Shown: positions 5,868-8,829 of the stretch, piece by piece | Position numbering within the stretch: position 1 is the first letter of the stretch | Layout: each line of letters starts with the position of its first letter | NCBI RefSeq assembly: GCF_051659545.1 | Contig: NZ_JBOFOR010000033.1 | Location: forward strand, 1-8,829 | Length of the DNA stretch: 8,829 nt | From: JBOFOR01 sp051659545 | GTDB taxonomy: Bacteria > Bacillota > Clostridia > Peptostreptococcales > Peptostreptococcaceae | Direction of reading: 5' to 3' | The notes under the pieces: model-generated | Databases searched by the model: none | The model's input: the letters and a program-made list of their open reading frames with translations, nothing else | Told to the model about the DNA's origin: nothing | Program-made: the position numbers and the translations under genes

Positions 5868-6377
5868 TTACTTTGTAGTTGGTGGTGTAAAAATTCTAGT
5901 GGCTAACTCATCATCCAACATATACAGTGCTGCAGGGTTATCATTGCATCTTTTAACTTTTTTCAATATAGTACTAAATGAATTTTCTTCCTCAACCTGT
6001 TCGTCTATAAACCATCTTAGTAAGCTTATAGTTGCATGATCTTTTTCCTCATTAGCCAAATCAGCTAAGTTATAAATTCTACGTGTAACTTCTTGCTCAT
6101 GCTCTAACCCCTTTTGAAAAACATCAATAATATCATTGAATTGTTGGTTAGGTCTGTTAATAGCGTCATGTTCTACATTACCACCTTTTTGAAGTATGTA
6201 ATCATAAAACTTCATAGCATGAAATAATTCTTCTTGAACTTGAACTCTAAAAAAGTTACCAAATCCGCTTAAATCTAGTGATTCCACATATGATGCCATT
6301 GCTAAATATGAATATGACGAATAAATCTCAAAATTAATCTGCTCATTTAAAGCTTTCTCTAGTTCTTTACTTAACAT
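5868..6377 (-). CDS. ftnA: Bacterial non-haem ferritin (iron storage)
   Basis: A 169-residue protein of normal length for FtnA-type ferritins, which form 24-subunit cytosolic shells that oxidise Fe(II) and store it as ferric mineral. Every ferroxidase residue falls at the E. coli FtnA position: Glu17, Tyr24, Glu50 and His53 (QEELFHAMK), Glu94, Gln127 and Glu130 (DEQVEEE). That makes an active ferroxidase centre likely, and no methionine haem ligand is needed as in bacterioferritin. The start is fixed by AAAGGGG (about 6387-6393) upstream of ATG 6375-6377. It is divergent from the MscS gene and convergent with the rhodanese gene, so it is transcribed alone from the promoter at 6412-6440. Its position near katG fits a peroxide and iron defence role, since storing iron limits Fenton chemistry; that link is inference. 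Confidence 0.96.
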   Translation of the reverse strand: MLSKELEKALNEQINFEIYSSYSYLAMASYVESLDLSGFGNFFRVQVQEELFHAMKFYDYILQKGGNVEHDAINRPNQQFNDIIDVFQKGLEHEQEVTRRIYNLADLANEEKDHATISLLRWFIDEQVEEENSFSTILKKVKRCNDNPAALYMLDDELATRIFTPPTTK

Positions 6378-6411
6378 ATAAACACCCCTTTAAAATAATA
6401 TACACAGTATA

Positions 6412-6440
6412 ATTATAATTTTATTGCTATAAAATAGCAA
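6412..6440 (-). promoter_or_regulatory. Ferritin promoter
   Basis: On the minus strand, TTGCTA (6435-6440) as -35, exactly 17 bp, then a perfect TATAAT (6412-6417) as -10. Transcription would begin near 6405, leaving a leader of under 30 bases before the start codon. Confidence 0.7.
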
Positions 6441-6441
6441 T
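6423..6441. promoter_or_regulatory. 19-bp dyad over the ferritin -35 region (candidate operator)
   Basis: ATTGCTAT-AAA-ATAGCAAT is a perfect 8-3-8 inverted repeat covering the ferritin -35 hexamer and part of the spacer. A bound protein would block RNA polymerase. The 19-bp size recalls Fur-family boxes, but the sequence is not a recognisable Fur or PerR consensus, so the regulator is unknown. Confidence 0.5.
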
Positions 6442-6470
6442 TATTAGTTTTATTTATTAACAAGTATATT

Positions 6471-6515
6471 AAATTAATACCTAAAACTAATATAGAATTA
6501 GAGAGGTATTAATTT
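6471..6515. repeat. 12-bp inverted repeat upstream of the MscS gene
   Basis: AAATTAATACCT (6471-6482) and AGGTATTAATTT (6504-6515) are perfect reverse complements. Inside, CTAAT (6487-6491) pairs with ATTAG (6497-6501), extending the hairpin. There is no T-run on either side. The right arm overlaps the candidate -35 of the MscS gene, suggesting an operator; a folded DNA or RNA element is the alternative. Confidence 0.6.
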
Positions 6516-6540
6516 ACAAGTAAAATAATATATATATAAA
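6513..6540 (+). promoter_or_regulatory. Candidate promoter for the MscS gene
   Basis: TTTACA (6513-6518), 16-bp spacer, TATAAA (6535-6540). The -35 shares three bases with the right arm of the inverted repeat at 6471-6515. Confidence 0.45.
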
Positions 6541-6574
6541 AGCTGAAAAATTAAATAAAATGGGGGATATAAGA

Positions 6575-7408
6575 ATGCAAAAAATATCTTTAGACTTTTC
6601 AAAACAAGCAGTAGAAAAGTTTATGGAAAGTACTTCACAGAAAGTACCAGATCTTATTTATGTAATAGCCGTACTTACAATAGGTATATATGTATCTAGA
6701 TTGGTCAAAAGAATAGTTTATAAATTCTTGTTAAAATATAATATAAGTAAAGGAATTACAAACTTCATAGTATATGGAATTTATATAACTATGCTATCAA
6801 TGGTAGTAATGACCTGCTTAGAAAAGATAGGAATAAAAACAACATCAATTGTAGCGGTACTTGGGGCAGCAGGTTTTAGTATAGGGTTAGCATTCAAAGA
6901 AATATTATCGAATATAGGCTCAGGTATGATAATATTATTTTTCAAACCTTTTAAAATAGGTGATTACATACAAGGATCAGGGATAGAAGGATGTGTAGAA
7001 GATATACAAATTTTTAGCACAGTACTTAAAACACCTGACAACAAAACTATTATAGTACCTAATTTTAAATTAACTAGTGATAATATTGTAAATTTTACAC
7101 ATCAAGAAATCAGAAGAATTGATTTTTCTTACAATATTGCATATGATAGTGATATTGATTTAATCAAAGAAATATTAAGTAATATATTTAGTGAAGAAAA
7201 AAGAATTTTAGATGACCCTAAGCCGATCATAGGTATAAACTCTATTGGAAATAACTCTATTCAAATAGTAGGAAGACCCTGGGTATATACATCTGATTAT
7301 TGGGATGTATATTTTGATATTATGGAAAGGGTTAAAAGAAGTTTCGACCAATATAATATAGTTGTACCTCTAATTATTGGAATGATAAATGAGAAAATTA
7401 AACAATAA
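6575..7408 (+). CDS. mscS: Small-conductance mechanosensitive channel, MscS family
   Basis: Start is ATG 6575, served by GGGGGA at 6562-6567; the ATG at 6560 overlaps that ribosome binding site and would add only MGDIR. The 277-residue product matches E. coli MscS (286). Membrane segments lie at about 27-44, 62-82 and 89-122. The third has the pore-lining pattern VLGAAGFSIGLAFKEILSNIGSG followed in the family by the cytosolic beta domain; here that junction reads FFKPFKIGDYI. KTPDNKTIIVPN (152-163) is the typical MscS beta-domain loop, and the C-terminal alpha/beta domain runs to the end. The usual IPFPQ ending of the family is replaced by VVPLIIGMINEKIKQ. Function: a plasma membrane heptamer that opens on membrane tension and releases solutes in hypo-osmotic shock. 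Transcribed alone or with the MarR gene 71 bases downstream, which has its own promoter. Confidence 0.95.
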   Translation: MQKISLDFSKQAVEKFMESTSQKVPDLIYVIAVLTIGIYVSRLVKRIVYKFLLKYNISKGITNFIVYGIYITMLSMVVMTCLEKIGIKTTSIVAVLGAAGFSIGLAFKEILSNIGSGMIILFFKPFKIGDYIQGSGIEGCVEDIQIFSTVLKTPDNKTIIVPNFKLTSDNIVNFTHQEIRRIDFSYNIAYDSDIDLIKEILSNIFSEEKRILDDPKPIIGINSIGNNSIQIVGRPWVYTSDYWDVYFDIMERVKRSFDQYNIVVPLIIGMINEKIKQ

Positions 7409-7413
7409 ATTAG

Positions 7414-7442
7414 GTGACAAAGAAATACATCGAGTATAGAAT
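7414..7442 (+). promoter_or_regulatory. Promoter of the MarR-family gene
   Basis: GTGACA (7414-7419, five of six matches to TTGACA), a 17-bp spacer and TAGAAT (7437-7442, five of six matches to TATAAT). The -10 lies inside the repeats at 7431-7463. Confidence 0.55.
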
Positions 7443-7463
7443 TAAATTAATTCGAGAATAGAA
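7431..7463. promoter_or_regulatory. Candidate MarR operator: dyad plus 22-bp-spaced direct repeats
   Basis: CGAGTATAGAA (7431-7441) and CGAGAATAGAA (7453-7463) are direct repeats with one mismatch, 22 bp apart, about two helical turns. Between them GAATTAA-A-TTAATTC (7439-7453) is a perfect 7-1-7 inverted repeat. The block covers the -10 and the expected transcription start, the usual place for MarR autorepression. Confidence 0.5.
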
Positions 7464-7479
7464 ATAAATGGAGAGACAT

Positions 7480-7965
7480 ATGAAAATTAATGAAGAAAGA
7501 TTTGAAAAAGATATTTTTAACTATATAGAAAAAATTAAAAATCTGCTATCTCCCCAAATATGGCAAAACATACTACTAGATTGTTCTAAAAATGAGATAT
7601 TTGTACTTTGGCTTTTACACATAAATAAAGAAGTGAATATGACGGAAATAGCAAAGTATATAAATGCACCTTTAAATACAGCTACAGGTATTATTAGTCG
7701 TATGGAAAAGAAAAATCTAGTTTTAAGACAACGTAGCATAGAAGATAAAAGAATAGTAACAATTAAGCTTGGAGAAAGTGGAGATGAACAGATTCAAGCG
7801 ATACTAAAGGAGTTTATGTACTATGGACAAAGGGTTATTGAAGCTTTTAGCGAAGAAGAAATAAAGCTTTTCTTTTCAATGATGAATAAACTTACTGACA
7901 TTATGATGGAAGAAAGAGAGAAAGAGAAAACTAAATCAAAAATAAGAAAGATATCTATTGATTAA
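7480..7965 (+). CDS. MarR-family transcriptional regulator
   Basis: ATG 7480 is chosen over the in-frame ATG 7468 because GGAGAG (7470-7475) sits just before it and would lie inside the gene otherwise. The 161-residue protein is of normal MarR length. It has an N-terminal dimer helix, then the winged helix-turn-helix: NMTEIAKYINAPLNTATGII (53-72), recognition helix ending SRMEKKNL, and a wing with the family signature Asp-Lys-Arg, SIEDKRIVTIKLGESG (86-101). The C-terminal helices are followed by a highly charged EREKEKTKSKIRK tail. These dimers usually repress their own gene and a neighbour and release DNA when bound by phenolics or when oxidised; Cys35 is the only cysteine, so a thiol switch is possible but unproven. 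Repeats over its promoter suggest autoregulation, and the same motif recurs before the ATPase remnant downstream. Confidence 0.93.
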   Translation: MKINEERFEKDIFNYIEKIKNLLSPQIWQNILLDCSKNEIFVLWLLHINKEVNMTEIAKYINAPLNTATGIISRMEKKNLVLRQRSIEDKRIVTIKLGESGDEQIQAILKEFMYYGQRVIEAFSEEEIKLFFSMMNKLTDIMMEEREKEKTKSKIRKISID

Positions 7966-8013
7966 TATTTTAGCAAAAGTGTTTTGAAATACTATTTCTT
8001 AGCATTACAAAAT

Positions 8014-8039
8014 AAGCTGTTGTTGTTTACAACAGCTTT
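8014..8039 (+). terminator. Hairpin after the MarR gene, weak terminator
   Basis: AAGCTGTTGT (8014-8023) pairs perfectly with ACAACAGCTT (8029-8038) across a 5-nt loop. Only three T follow before an 11-base A-run (8040-8050), so termination may be inefficient. Confidence 0.6.
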
Positions 8040-8073
8040 AAAAAAAAAAATACTTCGAATATAGAAGTATTTT
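8037..8073 (+). promoter_or_regulatory. Possible promoter and hairpin before the ATPase remnant
   Basis: TTTAAA (8037-8042), 17 bp, TATAGA (8060-8065) gives a weak promoter. It overlaps a perfect 10-bp inverted repeat (8047-8056 with 8064-8073, loop GAATATA). CGAATATAGAA at 8056-8066 differs by one base from the first repeat before the MarR gene, and GAATTAATTC follows at 8080-8089. Confidence 0.4.
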
Positions 8074-8111
8074 AAATAAGAATTAATTCTACAAATAATG
8101 GAGGGGTAAAA

Positions 8112-8729
8112 ACGAATAGAATCTATATTTTTACAGGAAAAGGCGGTGTTGGCAAAACTAGTGTAGCAGCCACACACGCAATAAAAAGAGTAGGTGCAAA
8201 AGTAGCAGGTCCAACGGTAGAAAGAATAATGAAAATACCTATGCCTGATGATAGTGTTTTTGATGATATAGAATATATTATGAAAAAAATGGAACGTTTA
8301 CAAAATCTAATGCTTAATAAAGATAATGTCAGTCTTAGAATAGTAACTACCCCAGAAAAAATAGTAATAAAAGAAGCAAAACGAAACTTTACTTGTTTAC
8401 ATTTATATAATTACAATGTAGATGCAATAATGGTGAATAGAATTTATCCAAAACAAGCAATGGAAGGCTATTTTAGTAAGTGGATAATAATGCAAGAAGA
8501 AGGACTAAGAGAAATAGAAGAAAGTTTTTCAGAAGTACCAAAATTCTACCTTGAACTTCAAAAAGAGGAATTAAGAACAATACCAACACTTAAAAAAGTG
8601 GGGAATATGATTTTTGGATCTGAAGATTTAACTAAGATTTTATTTAAAGAAGAAATATTTACAATAAATTGCCGAAAAGCTCCCTTCTTTAGATGTGGGG
8701 ATGAAAGGCAAGGTCTCAAACTATCTTAA
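8112..8729 (+). pseudogene. ArsA/GET3-family ATPase, decayed: lost start, internal deletion, altered end
   Basis: A ribosome binding site GGAGGGG (8100-8106) is followed 5 bases later by ACG where ATG should be, then a frame open to 8727-8729. Only 205 codons remain, against roughly 390 expected. The N-terminus NRIYIFTGKGGVGKT carries the deviant Walker A loop (GKGGVGKT, residues 9-16) of ArsA/GET3 ATPases. After ATHAIKR (about residue 26) the sequence jumps to KVAGPTVERI, a segment normally found about 150 residues later, so the switch I and II regions and Walker B Asp are missing. The later part (SLRIVTTPEKIVIKEAKRNF, NVDAIMVNRIYP) is intact family sequence up to FKEEIFTI. The tail CRKAPFFRCGDERQGLKLS is foreign. 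An ATG at 8229 would give only the C-terminal part. No ATP hydrolysis is expected. Relatives are metal- or tail-anchored-protein-handling ATPases. Confidence 0.8.
8669..8711 (+). mobile_element. Hairpin block resembling an IS200/IS605-type right end (scar)
   Basis: The ATPase similarity stops at about 8668, and there begins TTGCC (8669-8673) pairing with GGCAA (8707-8711). Inside, TCCC (8681-8684) pairs with GGGA (8698-8701) around CTTTAG. Nested imperfect hairpins with a CTTTAG-like centre and a translated APFFRCG tail recall TnpB gene ends of IS605-family elements. No transposase gene is present, so at most this is a scar. Recognised by eye only. Confidence 0.3.
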
Positions 8730-8776
8730 TAAAGAGAGGTGGAACAACTTCTAGTTATATTAAGTCTCAAATGTTG

Positions 8777-8782
8777 TATAAT
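8777..8782 (+). promoter_or_regulatory. Perfect -10 hexamer before the last gene
   Basis: TATAAT at 8777-8782, with only a weak candidate -35 (TTATAT, 8755-8760, 16-bp spacer). It lies 34 bases before the last start codon. Confidence 0.4.
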
Positions 8783-8816
8783 AAAAATAATATATGATGA
8801 AAGTGGGGTGAAAATT

Positions 8817-8829
8817 ATGGAACAAGTAA
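8817..8829 (+). CDS. Start of a further gene, cut by the window edge
   Basis: ATG 8817 is preceded by GTGGGGTG (8803-8810), a strong ribosome binding site at a good distance, and by a TATAAT hexamer. Only M-E-Q-V is visible, so the product cannot be named. Confidence 0.5.

Noticed and set aside
5809..6039. 76-codon plus-strand frame across the ferritin gene end
   Set aside because: It starts within a terminator hairpin and runs antisense through conserved ferritin codons.
7992..8177. 61-codon minus-strand frame over the MarR-ATPase gap
   Set aside because: It crosses the A-run and two hairpins and is antisense to the P-loop codons; its Lys/Phe/Asn-rich sequence matches no family I know.
8731..8752. 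AGAGAGGTGGAACAACTTC as a T-box motif
   Set aside because: It lacks the ACCGCG part of the T-box sequence, and there is no specifier stem, antiterminator or terminator around it.
8713..8771. Direct repeat GTCTCAAA at 8713-8720 and 8764-8771 as a target-site duplication
   Set aside because: Eight bases in AT-rich DNA with no element between the copies; not enough to claim insertion.
1..8829. CRISPR array, tRNA, rRNA, toxin-antitoxin or phage defence genes
   Set aside because: No regular spacer-repeat series, cloverleaf, or paired small genes of that kind are visible on either strand.

Overview
The window is AT-rich DNA with AGA/ATA/TTA-dominated codon use, strong GGGGG- or AAGGAG-type ribosome binding sites and short intergenic gaps closed by hairpins. 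It looks like chromosomal DNA of a low-GC Firmicute of the Clostridia, plausibly Peptostreptococcaceae or Clostridiaceae. No rRNA, tRNA, CRISPR array or complete insertion sequence is visible.

Layout: (1) 1-243, the C-terminal end of an alpha/beta hydrolase and its terminator. (2) 244-1597, a hairpin- and palindrome-rich leader, a DegV-family gene whose last ~93 residues do not look like DegV, then two adjoining hairpins. (3) 1598-4062, a complete catalase-peroxidase gene (katG) with a 7-1-7 dyad upstream. A probable fossil of a butyrate-kinase-like start lies directly before it, and a short start-less reading frame after it. (4) 4094-5536, a predicted lipoprotein with three rhodanese domains, only the last keeping the catalytic cysteine. 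(5) 5537-5867, no intact gene; it holds a minus-strand fragment resembling a staphylococcal-nuclease domain, and a bidirectional terminator. (6) 5868-6441, a ferritin gene on the minus strand with a well-formed promoter and a 19-bp dyad over its -35 region. (7) 6471-7408, a small MscS-type mechanosensitive channel behind a 12-bp inverted repeat. (8) 7414-8038, a MarR-family regulator with promoter and operator-like repeats, closed by a hairpin. (9) 8037-8729, a decayed ArsA/GET3-type ATPase with no usable start codon, a large in-frame internal deletion and a foreign C-terminus. (10) 8777-8829, the promoter and first codons of another gene.

The intact genes share a theme of oxidative, iron, sulfur and osmotic stress: KatG removes peroxide, ferritin stores iron that would feed Fenton chemistry, rhodanese handles sulfane sulfur, MscS relieves turgor, and MarR proteins often sense oxidants or phenolics. 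Each gene appears to have its own promoter, so this is a neighbourhood and not an operon.

The second theme is decay. At least three gene remnants (acyl kinase, nuclease, ATPase) and one probable chimera (DegV) lie within 9 kb, some with the ribosome binding site intact but the start codon lost. That suggests a rearrangement-prone region where genes such as katG were inserted. I see no convincing new multi-gene system; the most informative signals are the fossil genes, the chimeric DegV and the operator-like dyads.
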